DNA of 64,000 bases from the NCBI GenBank assembly GCA_001464315.1, contig LNFK01000034.1, positions 40,428-104,427 of the forward strand, given 5' to 3'. The notes under the pieces are model-generated. The model searched no databases and was not told where the DNA came from. It saw nothing but the letters and a program-made list of their open reading frames with translations. Below are positions 1 to 9,601 of the stretch, in pieces. The position numbers and the translations under genes are program-made. The first letter of the stretch is position 1. The number at the start of each line of letters is the position of its first letter. Origin of the DNA: Sphingomonadales bacterium Ga0077559 (GTDB lineage: Bacteria; Pseudomonadota; Alphaproteobacteria; Sphingomonadales; Sphingomonadaceae).

Positions 1-1548
1 CCTGCCGGTCTGCAATTACGCTGGAGCCGTGGGTGGTCGCTGACGGCGCGGATACTTGCAGTCAACCTGTTCGTACTAGCGCTGCTCGGTGCGGGCTTGT
101 TTTTTCTCGACAGTTACCGTGTGAGGCTGATTGCCGAACGCGAACTGGCCGCCCGGTCGCAAGCTGAATTGCTGGCGACTAGCCTGCCGTTAGTGGATGC
201 AGATCGACGTGATGAATATATTGTAGCCTTCGGACGCCAGCTTCAATCGCGGATCCGGATTTATGACGATGATGGACGCAAGCTCATGGATAGCTTTGAC
301 ATCGCCGCTCCTACCTATCAATTTCGCGATCCCACCAAGGAACCGTGGCGCAAGGTTGCGGCGCGCGCTATCGACCGCGTTGTGGACTTCATGGTGGGGG
401 CCCGCGCGCTTTACCTTTTTGTTGAGCCTGAAAGAGATACCGCGTCGGCTTGGAAAGAAATTTCCGAAGCGAAGCCCGGTAAACCAGTTTCCAAGACACG
501 ATTTGCCCCGGATTTGACGCATGTCATCAGTGCAGCATCCAGTTCGCCAAATCGCGAGTTTTCGGTGCTGACTACTTCGAACGAGCGCGACATCCGGGTG
601 TTTGTGCGAGCCGAGCGGTTCGACATTGCCATGTTTGTTCTACTGTCCTTGTTTGTCGGAATATTGCTGTCGGTTTTTCTGGCAAGAACCATCGTCAAGC
701 CATTGCGCCATCTCGCCCGTGCTGCGGTCAAAGTACGCCTGGGGCGCGCACAAGAAGTCACGGTGCCGCGCCTGCCATCGAGGCGTGACGAAATCGGGAT
801 GCTCGCCCGCGCGTTATCCGACATGAGTATCGCGCTTCGCCAGAGGATCGACGCGACCGAAGCGTTTGCCGCCGACGTCGCCCATGAAATCAAAAACCCG
901 CTGGCTTCACTACGCTCGGCGCTTGATGGGGCCGAAAGCGTCAAGGATCCGGCGCTTCGCGCGCAATTGATGGACGTCGCCAAAGCAGATGTGCAGCGTA
1001 TGGACCGGTTGATCAGCGATATTTCGGACGCCAGCCGGGTCGACTCACAACTGGCAAAGGCGAAGTTCGAATCCATCGATCTTGGCGACATGATCGAACA
1101 ATTGCTGCAAGCACGCGAAAGCCGTTCCGCCGATGGCGATGTCCGGATTGCCTTTGCCAGGCCGCGCAGAGGTATCGCAACGGTGATGGGTGAGGATGTC
1201 CGGTTAGAGCGCATGCTAACGAACCTTATCGATAATGCTGTTTCGTTTTCGCCGCCCGGCGCAGTCGTGGAGATTTCAGCGACACTCGCCGATGATGAGG
1301 TCATTGTCCGCATCAGCGACGAAGGACCAGGCGTCCCCGAACAAGATCGCGAGGCCATTTTCCGCCGCTTTCACAGCGAGCGCCCCGATGTCGAAGATTT
1401 TGGCCAGCATAGCGGTTTGGGCCTGGCAATCGCGCGCACCATCGTTGAGGGTCATCATGGTCGGATCGCGGTTCGGGACCGGGTCGATGGTAAAGGCGGC
1501 GCGTGCTTTGAAATCGCCTTGCCCTGCTCTGCCGCGTCGAGCCAATGA
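1..1548 (+). CDS. chvG: Sensor histidine kinase, ChvG-like (5' end outside window)
   Basis: Frame open from base 1; TM segments, HAMP-like region, H-box AADVAHEIKNPLASLRSAL, N-box and G-box (DNAVSFSPPG, DEGPGVP, GLGLAIA); directly followed by hprK as in other Alphaproteobacteria. Confidence 0.88.
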   Translation, partial: PAGLQLRWSRGWSLTARILAVNLFVLALLGAGLFFLDSYRVRLIAERELAARSQAELLATSLPLVDADRRDEYIVAFGRQLQSRIRIYDDDGRKLMDSFDIAAPTYQFRDPTKEPWRKVAARAIDRVVDFMVGARALYLFVEPERDTASAWKEISEAKPGKPVSKTRFAPDLTHVISAASSSPNREFSVLTTSNERDIRVFVRAERFDIAMFVLLSLFVGILLSVFLARTIVKPLRHLARAAVKVRLGRAQEVTVPRLPSRRDEIGMLARALSDMSIALRQRIDATEAFAADVAHEIKNPLASLRSALDGAESVKDPALRAQLMDVAKADVQRMDRLISDISDASRVDSQLAKAKFESIDLGDMIEQLLQARESRSADGDVRIAFARPRRGIATVMGEDVRLERMLTNLIDNAVSFSPPGAVVEISATLADDEVIVRISDEGPGVPEQDREAIFRRFHSERPDVEDFGQHSGLGLAIARTIVEGHHGRIAVRDRVDGKGGACFEIALPCSAASSQ

Positions 1549-2021
1549 GTACAGTGATGCTTCATGCAACTGCGGTGGCGATTGACGGCAATGGTGTCCT
1601 GATTAGTGGGCCGTCGGGGTCGGGAAAATCGGACTTGGCGCTGCGCTTGATTGATCGCGGTGCAAAGTTGGTAAGCGATGACGCCGTCGCCGTTTTTATC
1701 GATCAGGATATGCCCGTTTTGTCCGCCGCTCCGAATATCGAAACGCTACTGGAAATTCGCGGTATTGGCATCCAAACGGTCCCATTTATCGTGTCGGCGC
1801 CGCTACGCCTCGTTGTCGAGTTGACTGAAAAGATTGACAGAATGCCGGCGCGACACACAGATTCTGTAATTGCGGGCTTTAATGTTCCTTCCACAAATCT
1901 TGCGCCATTTGAAACAAGCGCCGCGATCAAACTTGAATATGCTCTGCGTTCCGTCGTTGACGCAGACCGGTGGCCAATGGCACGGTCCGAAATCGCAACG
2001 CCTGAAAGTAACAAAATTTGA
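1545..2021 (+). CDS. hprK: HPr kinase/phosphorylase, short alphaproteobacterial type
   Basis: Walker A GPSGSGKSDLALRLIDRGAKLVSDDAV; 158 aa C-terminal-domain-only form; overlaps chvG and is followed by rapZ/EIIA/HPr. Confidence 0.9.
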   Translation: MSTVMLHATAVAIDGNGVLISGPSGSGKSDLALRLIDRGAKLVSDDAVAVFIDQDMPVLSAAPNIETLLEIRGIGIQTVPFIVSAPLRLVVELTEKIDRMPARHTDSVIAGFNVPSTNLAPFETSAAIKLEYALRSVVDADRWPMARSEIATPESNKI

Positions 2022-2998
2022 CTCGTAAGACCTCCAGCAAGCGACAAACGATATTGCTGGTGACCGGACTGTCCGGCGCCGGTAAGTCAACCGTGCTCAA
2101 AACGCTCGAAGATTTAGGCTGGGAGGCTGTCGACAATTTTCCAATCCGCCTCGCCGGACCGTTGCTCGACATTCCGGGCGGCAGTGGCAGGTCTGGACCT
2201 TTGATTCCCCTCGCGCTTGGCTTCGACTCTCGCACACGTGGGTTCAAGGTAGAACAACTCATCAAACAGATAAAATCGCTTCAGAAAAATCCAGACCTCA
2301 ACATTCTCACATTATTTCTGGACTGCGCCGGCACCGAAATCGAACGTCGCTATTCCGAAACGCGCAGGCGTCATCCGATGGCGCAAGACCGGCCAGCCAT
2401 CGACGGAATTGCGCTTGAGCGAATGATGATGGAGCCGCTACGCCGCTGGGCAGAAACCGTCATTGATACCAGCAAATTATCCGCGCATGAACTGCAAACC
2501 GATATCCGCGAACGCTTCAGCAGTGAGACATCTACACATTCGACGATCAGCATTACCAGCTTTGGCTATTCACGCGGCGTCCCGTATAATGCCGATTTGG
2601 TTTTTGACTTACGCTTTTTGCGCAATCCGCACTGGGACAATATACTGCGCCCGTTGACCGGACTGGACCCTAAAGTTTCGGCTTATGTCGAAAGTGATGC
2701 AAAATATCCTGAAGCGATGGAAAAGATTAGGAGCCTCCTCTTGTTTCTTTTGCCGCTCTATGACGGGCAGGGAAAAGCCTATGTCAACATCGCCTTCGGC
2801 TGCACCGGCGGACGTCATCGGTCGGTGCATGTTGCCGAACAATTTGGAAAATGGTTACGCGAAGAAGGATTTTCCCCGACCATCGCCCATCGCGATTTGA
2901 CGTCAAGACCGATTGACGCGCTTGAAGGGCCTGCTAACGGCGCGGACCAGCCTGCAATAAACGGGCGCACCAAAAAGCGGGGTAGCGAACTTATATGA
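2018..2998 (+). CDS. rapZ: RapZ family nucleotide-binding protein
   Basis: VTGLSGAGKSTVLKTLEDLGWEAVDNFP and C-terminal GCTGGRHRSVHVAEQ signature. Confidence 0.93.
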   Translation: MTRKTSSKRQTILLVTGLSGAGKSTVLKTLEDLGWEAVDNFPIRLAGPLLDIPGGSGRSGPLIPLALGFDSRTRGFKVEQLIKQIKSLQKNPDLNILTLFLDCAGTEIERRYSETRRRHPMAQDRPAIDGIALERMMMEPLRRWAETVIDTSKLSAHELQTDIRERFSSETSTHSTISITSFGYSRGVPYNADLVFDLRFLRNPHWDNILRPLTGLDPKVSAYVESDAKYPEAMEKIRSLLLFLLPLYDGQGKAYVNIAFGCTGGRHRSVHVAEQFGKWLREEGFSPTIAHRDLTSRPIDALEGPANGADQPAINGRTKKRGSELI

Positions 2999-3399
2999 TC
3001 GGACTGATTTTGGTCACGCACGGCCGGCTGGCAGAGGAATTCCTCGTCGCGCTGGAACATGTGGTCGGCCCGCAACAACAGATAGCGACTATTTGCATCG
3101 GACCGCATGATGATATGGAAAGCCGCCGCAAAGAAATTGCCGCGGCGATCAAACAGGTCGAGACGGGATCAGGCACCATCATTTTGACCGACCTGTTCGG
3201 CGGAACGCCGTCAAACCTGTCGATTTCACTGCTCGACACAGGCAAGGTCGAAGTTATCGCCGGGGTAAACCTGCCGATGCTGATCCGCCTCGACAGTGCC
3301 CGGAAAAATCTGGGCGTGACTGATGCGGTTGCTGCTGCACGCGAAGCAGGCCGGAAATATATCAGCGTCGCCTCCGAAGTGCTGGAAGCGTCGAAATGA
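2995..3399 (+). CDS. PTS sugar/mannose-type EIIA component
   Basis: ILVTHGRLAEEFL with active-site His; TDLFGGTPSNLS motif. Confidence 0.9.
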   Translation: MIGLILVTHGRLAEEFLVALEHVVGPQQQIATICIGPHDDMESRRKEIAAAIKQVETGSGTIILTDLFGGTPSNLSISLLDTGKVEVIAGVNLPMLIRLDSARKNLGVTDAVAAAREAGRKYISVASEVLEASK

Positions 3400-3674
3400 C
3401 GCGCATCAGCCGACAGGTCACGATTGTGAACCAGAAAGGCCTTCACGCACGCGCCAGCGCCAAGTTTGTCACCTTTGTCAGCCGCCTTCCCGAAGGGTTG
3501 AAAGTCGAAGTTGAAAAGGACGGGCATCTTGTCACTGGAACATCGATCATGGGCTTGATGATGCTTGGCGCAGCCAAAGGCAGCGAAATCACGGTGCATG
3601 TCGAAGGCGAGCAAGCCGATATGGCTTTGGAGAAGCTTGTCGGTCTAGTGGTCGACGGTTTCGGCGAAGACTGA
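3396..3674 (+). CDS. HPr family phosphocarrier protein
   Basis: NQKGLHARASAKFV His-15 motif; SIMGLMMLGAAKG regulatory-Ser region. Confidence 0.92.
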   Translation: MTRISRQVTIVNQKGLHARASAKFVTFVSRLPEGLKVEVEKDGHLVTGTSIMGLMMLGAAKGSEITVHVEGEQADMALEKLVGLVVDGFGED

Positions 3675-4477
3675 TGCGCCGGGAAATCACCGGTTTTTCC
3701 AATCCACTGTTGAAAGAAGTCCGCAGCCTACGCGAAAAGAAACTGCGCAAGCGCGCGGGCCTGTTTCTCGCTGAGGGCTTGCGGATCATGACCGAGGCAC
3801 GCGAAGCCGGTTTCCTGCCTGAAATGCTGTTCCGGGTAAAAGACCGTGAAGTGCATGCGCTTGAAATTGCTCTGGAGAGTGACGTCCTTGCAGCAGGTGG
3901 CGACGTGATCGAAACCAGCGCGGAAATCATGGCTAAGCTCTCGGGGAAAGACAACGCGCAAGCCGTGGTTGGCGTCTATCGCGATCACGGTACTGAACTT
4001 GATGCTATCCAGCGAGAAAGCGCCCCGATCTGGCTGGTGGCACAGGCGATGCGCGACCCAGGCAATCTGGGCACGATGCTGCGTACTGGCGATGCCGTTG
4101 GCGCAGGCGGCCTGATCCTGCTTGATGATTGCACTGACCCTTTTTCGGTTGAGGCGGTTCGAGCCAGCATGGGGGCAATTTTTACACAGAAGGTCGTTCA
4201 ATGCCGCTGGGAAGAGTTCGTGGCATGGCTGCGCACCGGTCCTGGTCAGTTGGTTGGAACCAGTTTGCAGACGGAAACGGATTATCAATCCGCCAAATTT
4301 ACTTCACCCTGCTTCGTTCTGACGGGCAACGAAGCGCAAGGGTTACCGGAAGAATATGAGGCACAATGCGATCTGCTGGTCAAAATGCCGATGCGCGGCA
4401 AAGCCGACAGCTTGAACGCCGCTGTCGCGACTGCGGTTATGGCTTACGAGGTGCTAAACCAGTTTCGAAGAAACTAG
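3674..4477 (+). CDS. TrmH/SpoU family RNA methyltransferase
   Basis: AQAMRDPGNLGTMLRTGDAVGAGGLIL, LTGNEAQGLPEE, SLNAAVATAVMAYE motifs. Confidence 0.92.
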   Translation: MRREITGFSNPLLKEVRSLREKKLRKRAGLFLAEGLRIMTEAREAGFLPEMLFRVKDREVHALEIALESDVLAAGGDVIETSAEIMAKLSGKDNAQAVVGVYRDHGTELDAIQRESAPIWLVAQAMRDPGNLGTMLRTGDAVGAGGLILLDDCTDPFSVEAVRASMGAIFTQKVVQCRWEEFVAWLRTGPGQLVGTSLQTETDYQSAKFTSPCFVLTGNEAQGLPEEYEAQCDLLVKMPMRGKADSLNAAVATAVMAYEVLNQFRRN

Positions 4478-4519
4478 TTTAGCGCTATAATTTTGACGCG
4501 TACGGTAGGAGTTGGCCAC

Positions 4520-5230
4520 ATGCGCAAGATCATAACATTAGGAATTACGAACGTTCTTCTGTTGACTGGATGTCAAACTACCACGCCAACCGCTCCCGAA
4601 CCCGATCTTTATTTTACTGCGCGCGGCAATGAACCCGGCTGGATCGTTCGCTTTGATGCCAAGAAGATCGCATTTGAAGGCGATTATGGCGAGACGAAAA
4701 TTACCGTGCCGAAGCCGCAAGGCCGTCCTTCGTTCAACGGCATGCGTTATATCACTGACCAGCTGACCGTCGACGTTACTCACGCGAGCTGCGCTGATGT
4801 TATGTCGGGACAGCGTTATGCCGAAACCGTGACGGTGCTTGCGAGCGGTAAGGAATACAGGGGTTGCGGCGGCCGACAATTACCACCGGAGTCGCTCAAT
4901 GACACTGATTGGACAGTCGTCATGACCGAACAGATGCCGATTGTGCCAAATGTGCCAAATGTGCCTACTTCACTTCGTTTTACAGGCGGACGAGTGAGCG
5001 GTAACGCTGGCTGCAACAATTTTACAGGCAGCTATACGGTCAAAGGTGGCACCATCAATTTTGGTCCAATTGCTGCGACAAAAATGGCATGTGGCCAAAA
5101 AGAGATGATGCAGGAAGCAAAGCTGCTTTCTGTGCTCAAAAGCAAAGTCAGTATGCGCTACACCGTAAACGGCGACCTCATCCTGACCAACGAAAGCGGA
5201 CAGCGAGCAACGTTCAGGCGGGTGATCTAG
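4520..5230 (+). CDS. META-domain lipoprotein (HslJ-like C-terminus)
   Basis: Lipobox LLTGCQ; C-terminal FTGGRVSGNAGCNNFTGSYTVKGGTINFGPIAATKMAC typical of META domains; ATG at 4520 preferred over upstream TTG at 4493. Confidence 0.8.
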   Translation: MRKIITLGITNVLLLTGCQTTTPTAPEPDLYFTARGNEPGWIVRFDAKKIAFEGDYGETKITVPKPQGRPSFNGMRYITDQLTVDVTHASCADVMSGQRYAETVTVLASGKEYRGCGGRQLPPESLNDTDWTVVMTEQMPIVPNVPNVPTSLRFTGGRVSGNAGCNNFTGSYTVKGGTINFGPIAATKMACGQKEMMQEAKLLSVLKSKVSMRYTVNGDLILTNESGQRATFRRVI

Positions 5231-6567
5231 GCAGCATCCTCGTCGCGTTGACCATCAAGCATCGGCGCTTCCATCGATTCCCCATATCGCGGTAGGGCTT
5301 CAACAACAGGCACATCTTCCAGTTCCCGCGAACCGGTTTCGACATTGAGCGCAGCGAATTTCCTACCCGTCGAAACCACGTTTCGTTCGAAGCTGCCGAC
5401 GAACTTATTGTAATTATTAACTGCCGACGACAGCCCGCTGCCGACTGATTTTAGATGCTGCGCAGCGACAGCTATCCGGTCATACATTTCCTTGCCCAAT
5501 TGGCCGATTTGTTTTGCTTCGCGCGCCAGTCCTTCCTGCCGCCATACGCTCGCGACAGTACGGGCAATCGCTACCAGATTGGTCGGCGTCGCCAACAAAA
5601 CCCGCTTTTCAAATGCGAAATCCCACAAGTCGGGCTGATGCTCTAATGCCGCCGCAAGGAAATGCTCGCCGGGCACAAACATAATCACATAATCAGGCGC
5701 TTCTTCGAATTGGTCCCAATAAGCCTTGCGCGACAATCCATCGATATGCGCGCGCATCGATGCTGTATGCCGTGCCATTGCCGCATCCCGCGGTAAATCG
5801 TCATCGGCATTAAACGCATCCTGATAATCATTTAGCGACACCTTGGCGTCGATCACCAGGCTGCGTCCGCCGGGGACTTTGAGGATCGCGTCCGGGCGCA
5901 GTCGTCCGTCTTCGGTCGAAACACTGGCTTCGGTGACAAAATCAACGTGCTCGGACAGGCCACAACTTTCGAGCACATTTTTAAGCTGCTGTTCGCCCCA
6001 CCGACCGCGTGCTTTCGGCGCGTTACGCAGACTGTTCACCAGGCGCGCCGCCTCTTCTCTAACCTGCTGCTGCCCTGCTTTCATTTCGCCGATCAGTCCT
6101 TGCAAGTTACCATAGGCTTCGACACGTTCCTTCTCGATCTTTCCAACCTGATCCTCATACGCTTTCAGACGTTCGCCAACCGGCGCGAGTAAATGCTTCA
6201 AGCGCTCCTCATTCTTTTCGCCTGCCTGATGGAAACGCTCGTCGGCACGCTGCAAAAAAGCGGCCTGCGCTTCGCCCAGCAGCTTTTGTCCGATCTCGCC
6301 AAACTGCGCTGACAGTAGTTCCTTGGCTTCACCAAGCGCCGCCTTCTGTTCCTCGAACGACCTTTCGCGTTCATCGAGCGACGTTTCGACTTGCGCGAGT
6401 TTTAACCGGGCCTCATCGCGCTCCGCCGTTACACCATTTAGCGAAAGCCGAAGGCTGGAAACAGTTTCCGCGCCAGCCGCGACATTTTTTTCACCAAGAA
6501 ACCAACCAACGGCCAGCCCGAGCAAAAGTGCGACAACGACGGCAATGACGACTATTAGCGGTTCCAC
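5227..6567 (-). CDS. rmuC: DNA recombination protein RmuC
   Basis: N-terminal TM, coiled coil, then RGRWGEQQLKNVLESCGL ... LRPDAILKVPGGRSLVIDAKVSLNDY. Confidence 0.93.
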   Translation of the reverse strand: MEPLIVVIAVVVALLLGLAVGWFLGEKNVAAGAETVSSLRLSLNGVTAERDEARLKLAQVETSLDERERSFEEQKAALGEAKELLSAQFGEIGQKLLGEAQAAFLQRADERFHQAGEKNEERLKHLLAPVGERLKAYEDQVGKIEKERVEAYGNLQGLIGEMKAGQQQVREEAARLVNSLRNAPKARGRWGEQQLKNVLESCGLSEHVDFVTEASVSTEDGRLRPDAILKVPGGRSLVIDAKVSLNDYQDAFNADDDLPRDAAMARHTASMRAHIDGLSRKAYWDQFEEAPDYVIMFVPGEHFLAAALEHQPDLWDFAFEKRVLLATPTNLVAIARTVASVWRQEGLAREAKQIGQLGKEMYDRIAVAAQHLKSVGSGLSSAVNNYNKFVGSFERNVVSTGRKFAALNVETGSRELEDVPVVEALPRYGESMEAPMLDGQRDEDAA

Positions 6568-6585
6568 CGCTTTTCTCCCGATTCA

Positions 6586-6600
6586 GAACGAATATAGAAC
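6586..6600. promoter_or_regulatory. Predicted LexA (SOS) operator upstream of rmuC
   Basis: + strand GAAC-GAATATA-GAAC, i.e. GTTC-N7-GTTC in the rmuC direction, about 19 nt before the start codon. Confidence 0.65.
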
Positions 6601-6621
6601 ATAGCCCATGGCGGGCTGACG

Positions 6622-7413
6622 TCAAGGCGCTTGCACAACCTCACGCCGCGCGTGCTTGACTTTTGCATAGGCGATCATGCTAAGTGGCAAAAGCCCGGCA
6701 TAAACCACGCTTGCGGCGATCAATGCGACCCAGGGCGCGGCAATCAGCACCGCACCGAACAAGCCAAAGCCAGCCAATGCGATAAAACGGAAACTCGGCC
6801 TAACTTTAATCGATGACCAGCTGAAGGTCGCGACGTTGGAAATCATTAGCACCGCGACGATCAACAGCCATGGTGCGACGATCCGGTAATCGCGCATCCA
6901 ATCAGCGCCGGTTTCAAACCATATCAGCATCGGCAGCAAAGCAAGCCCTGCCCCCGGCGGCGATGGCACGCCCGTATTAAAACCGGCCGATTTATGCGGT
7001 TGATGTTCGGTGTCGATCTGCGCATTGAAGCGCGCCAGACGAAGCGCGGCGCAGAGTACGAAAAATACCGATATCGTCCAGCCGAAACGTGGCATGTCCT
7101 GCATCACCCAAATGTAGATGACCAGCGCCGGTGTCGCACCAAAGGCGATAACGTCTGACAGCGAGTCAAGCTCGGCACCAAAGCGGCTCTCGCCCTTTAA
7201 CAGCCGAGCGATCCGGCCATCGAGCGCATCGAGCACGCCAGCTACCACAATGGCGGCAACCGCGTTTTCCCATTTGCCCTGAAGAGCGAACCATGCACCC
7301 GATAGCCCAGTGCATAATGCAAGCGCCGTCACCGCATTGGGTGCCAGCGCGCGCAAAGAAATTCCGGGTCGGGAGCTGGGCTGTTCCACTATTGCAGACT
7401 CATCAGTGCGCAA
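6622..7413 (-). CDS. pssA: CDP-diacylglycerol--serine O-phosphatidyltransferase
   Basis: CDP-alcohol phosphatidyltransferase motif [26 protein letters not shown]; overlaps psd. Confidence 0.93.
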   Translation of the reverse strand: MRTDESAIVEQPSSRPGISLRALAPNAVTALALCTGLSGAWFALQGKWENAVAAIVVAGVLDALDGRIARLLKGESRFGAELDSLSDVIAFGATPALVIYIWVMQDMPRFGWTISVFFVLCAALRLARFNAQIDTEHQPHKSAGFNTGVPSPPGAGLALLPMLIWFETGADWMRDYRIVAPWLLIVAVLMISNVATFSWSSIKVRPSFRFIALAGFGLFGAVLIAAPWVALIAASVVYAGLLPLSMIAYAKVKHARREVVQAP

Positions 7414-8137
7414 TGGCGATCAGATCTTGGTCAACGCCCAACTCGGCGATGACCGTCTCACCTGCTACGCACCGCTGGCCCTTGATAACCTGCGACGACG
7501 TACCTTGCGGCAAATACACATCGACGCGGCTGCCGAAGCGAATGAGGCCTATGCGCTGGCCATTGGCGACACTGTCGCCTTCTTTAACGAAAGCAACGAT
7601 GCGGCGCGCCACCAGCCCGGCGATCTGCGTAAAACCAATTCGCACACCGTCAGAGCGTTCGACAAGGAAATGCTGCCGCTCATTTTCTTCGCTGGCCTTA
7701 TCCAGGTCAGCGTTCAGAAACTTTCCGGCGATATACACGACGCGTTTGATCGTGCCGCGAATAGGCGTGCGATTTATATGCACATCGAACACGCTCATAA
7801 AAATGGAAACGCGCGTCAGCGGCTGGTCACCCAGACCATCGGGTCCACGCAATTCGGTAGGCGGCGGCACTTTTTCGATCAGCGTCACAAGACCGTCGGC
7901 AGGGGCCACCACAAACCGGTCATCGGTCGGCGTTGCACGCGCTGGGTCGCGGAAAAACGCGAGTGTCCATGCCGTAACCGCCAGCATCGGCCATGCCAGC
8001 GTCTCCCACGCCATAAACGCGAAGAAGATGGTTATCCCGCCCGCAATCAGGCCAAATTTTCGGCCTTCAGGATGAATAGGAGGAAACGACCATTTTGCGA
8101 CCCCGGTTCCCCGGTTTGTGAGTTCTTGTCTGCTCAT
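7403..8137 (-). CDS. psd: Phosphatidylserine decarboxylase family protein
   Basis: [10 protein letters not shown] and [13 protein letters not shown] (GS cleavage-site motif); adjacent to pssA. Confidence 0.92.
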   Translation of the reverse strand: MSRQELTNRGTGVAKWSFPPIHPEGRKFGLIAGGITIFFAFMAWETLAWPMLAVTAWTLAFFRDPARATPTDDRFVVAPADGLVTLIEKVPPPTELRGPDGLGDQPLTRVSIFMSVFDVHINRTPIRGTIKRVVYIAGKFLNADLDKASEENERQHFLVERSDGVRIGFTQIAGLVARRIVAFVKEGDSVANGQRIGLIRFGSRVDVYLPQGTSSQVIKGQRCVAGETVIAELGVDQDLIAIAH

Positions 8138-8279
8138 CCTGCCTAACTAGGCGGTGAAGCGAGATGTTACAACCGATAGATGGCCTTTTTGGCGCTATCG
8201 GCGAAGGTTGAACATATGACAGACTTTGCTATGGCTCGCCGCAACAAACCCTACTCCCTATTGGAAAGCGCTTCCTGAC

Positions 8280-9500
8280 ATGGCTAAAATCAAGGTGAAG
8301 AATCCCGTCGTCGAGCTTGATGGCGACGAAATGACCCGCATCATTTGGGAATGGATTCGTGAGCGGCTTATTCTGCCGTATCTTGATATCGACCTGAAAT
8401 ATTACGACCTTGGCATGGAATATCGCGACCAGACCGACGACCGCGTTACGGTCGAATCGGCCAATGCGATCCGCGAACATGGCGTCGGCGTAAAATGCGC
8501 GACCATCACCCCGGATGAAGCGCGGGTCGAAGAATTTGGCCTGAAGAAAATGTGGAAATCGCCCAATGGCACCATCCGCAACATCCTCGGCGGCGTGGTT
8601 TTCCGCGAGCCAATCGTTATCCAGAACGTGCCGCGCCTGATCCCGGGCTGGACCGATCCGATCGTTATTGGACGCCATGCATTTGGCGATCAGTATCGCG
8701 CCACCGATTTTCTTGTCCCAGGCCCTGGTACGCTGCGCCTCGTATGGAATGGCGATAATGGTCAAGTAATCGACGAAGAGGTGTTCCGCTATCCTTCACC
8801 GGGTGTTGCGCTCGCAATGTACAATCTCGACGACTCCATACGTGATTTTGCGCGCGCCTCATTAAACTACGGCGTTACCCGCGAATGGCCGGTCTATCTG
8901 TCTACCAAGAACACGATCCTTAAATATTACGATGGCCGCTTCAAAGACTTGTTCCAAGAAGTTTTTGAAACCGAATTTGAAGCCAAGTTCAAGGAACTTG
9001 GCATCGTCTACGAACATCGCCTGATCGACGACATGGTCGCATCGGCGCTCAAATGGTCGGGCAAGTTCATCTGGGCTTGCAAGAATTACGATGGCGATGT
9101 GCAATCGGACCAAGTTGCGCAAGGCTTCGGCTCATTGGGCTTGATGACCTCGATCCTGATGACGCCAGATGGCAAAACCGTCGAAGCAGAAGCTGCGCAT
9201 GGCACTGTCACCCGCCACTTCCGCCAGCATCAGCAGGGTAAAGCCACATCGACCAATCCGATTGCATCGATCTTTGCATGGACCGGGGGCCTCAAATTCC
9301 GTGGGAAATTCGATGAGACGCCCGACGTTACGCGCTTTGCCGAAACGCTTGAAGAAGTCTGCATCCAGACTGTTGAAGATGGTCATATGACCAAAGATCT
9401 TGCGATTCTCATCGGCCCCGATCAGGCGTGGATGACCACAGAGCAGTTTTTCGAGCAGGTCCGGGTCAATCTTGAAACCAAAATGGGCAGCTGGCAGTAA
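8280..9500 (+). CDS. icd: NADP-dependent isocitrate dehydrogenase
   Basis: [37 protein letters not shown]-terminus; [32 protein letters not shown]. Confidence 0.96.
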   Translation: MAKIKVKNPVVELDGDEMTRIIWEWIRERLILPYLDIDLKYYDLGMEYRDQTDDRVTVESANAIREHGVGVKCATITPDEARVEEFGLKKMWKSPNGTIRNILGGVVFREPIVIQNVPRLIPGWTDPIVIGRHAFGDQYRATDFLVPGPGTLRLVWNGDNGQVIDEEVFRYPSPGVALAMYNLDDSIRDFARASLNYGVTREWPVYLSTKNTILKYYDGRFKDLFQEVFETEFEAKFKELGIVYEHRLIDDMVASALKWSGKFIWACKNYDGDVQSDQVAQGFGSLGLMTSILMTPDGKTVEAEAAHGTVTRHFRQHQQGKATSTNPIASIFAWTGGLKFRGKFDETPDVTRFAETLEEVCIQTVEDGHMTKDLAILIGPDQAWMTTEQFFEQVRVNLETKMGSWQ

Positions 9501-9525
9501 ATTCTGCGGCTACAATCCAAATATG

Positions 9526-9556
9526 AGCGCGGACAGCAATGTCCGCGCTTTTTTTG
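9526..9556 (+). terminator. Rho-independent terminator downstream of icd
   Basis: AGCGCGGAC-agcaat-GTCCGCGCT followed by a T-run. Confidence 0.85.
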
Positions 9557-9601
9557 TGCCTGCCCTTCCCTTTGTATCTCGCATGTGCGTAATAAAGCCT
9601 C

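Noticed and set aside
411-1358. 315 aa minus-strand ORF inside chvG
   Set aside because: Serine/arginine-rich shadow ORF antisense to clear histidine kinase motifs
7293-8146. 260 and 278 aa plus-strand ORFs opposite psd
   Set aside because: Both are shadows of the psd gene, which has clear family motifs
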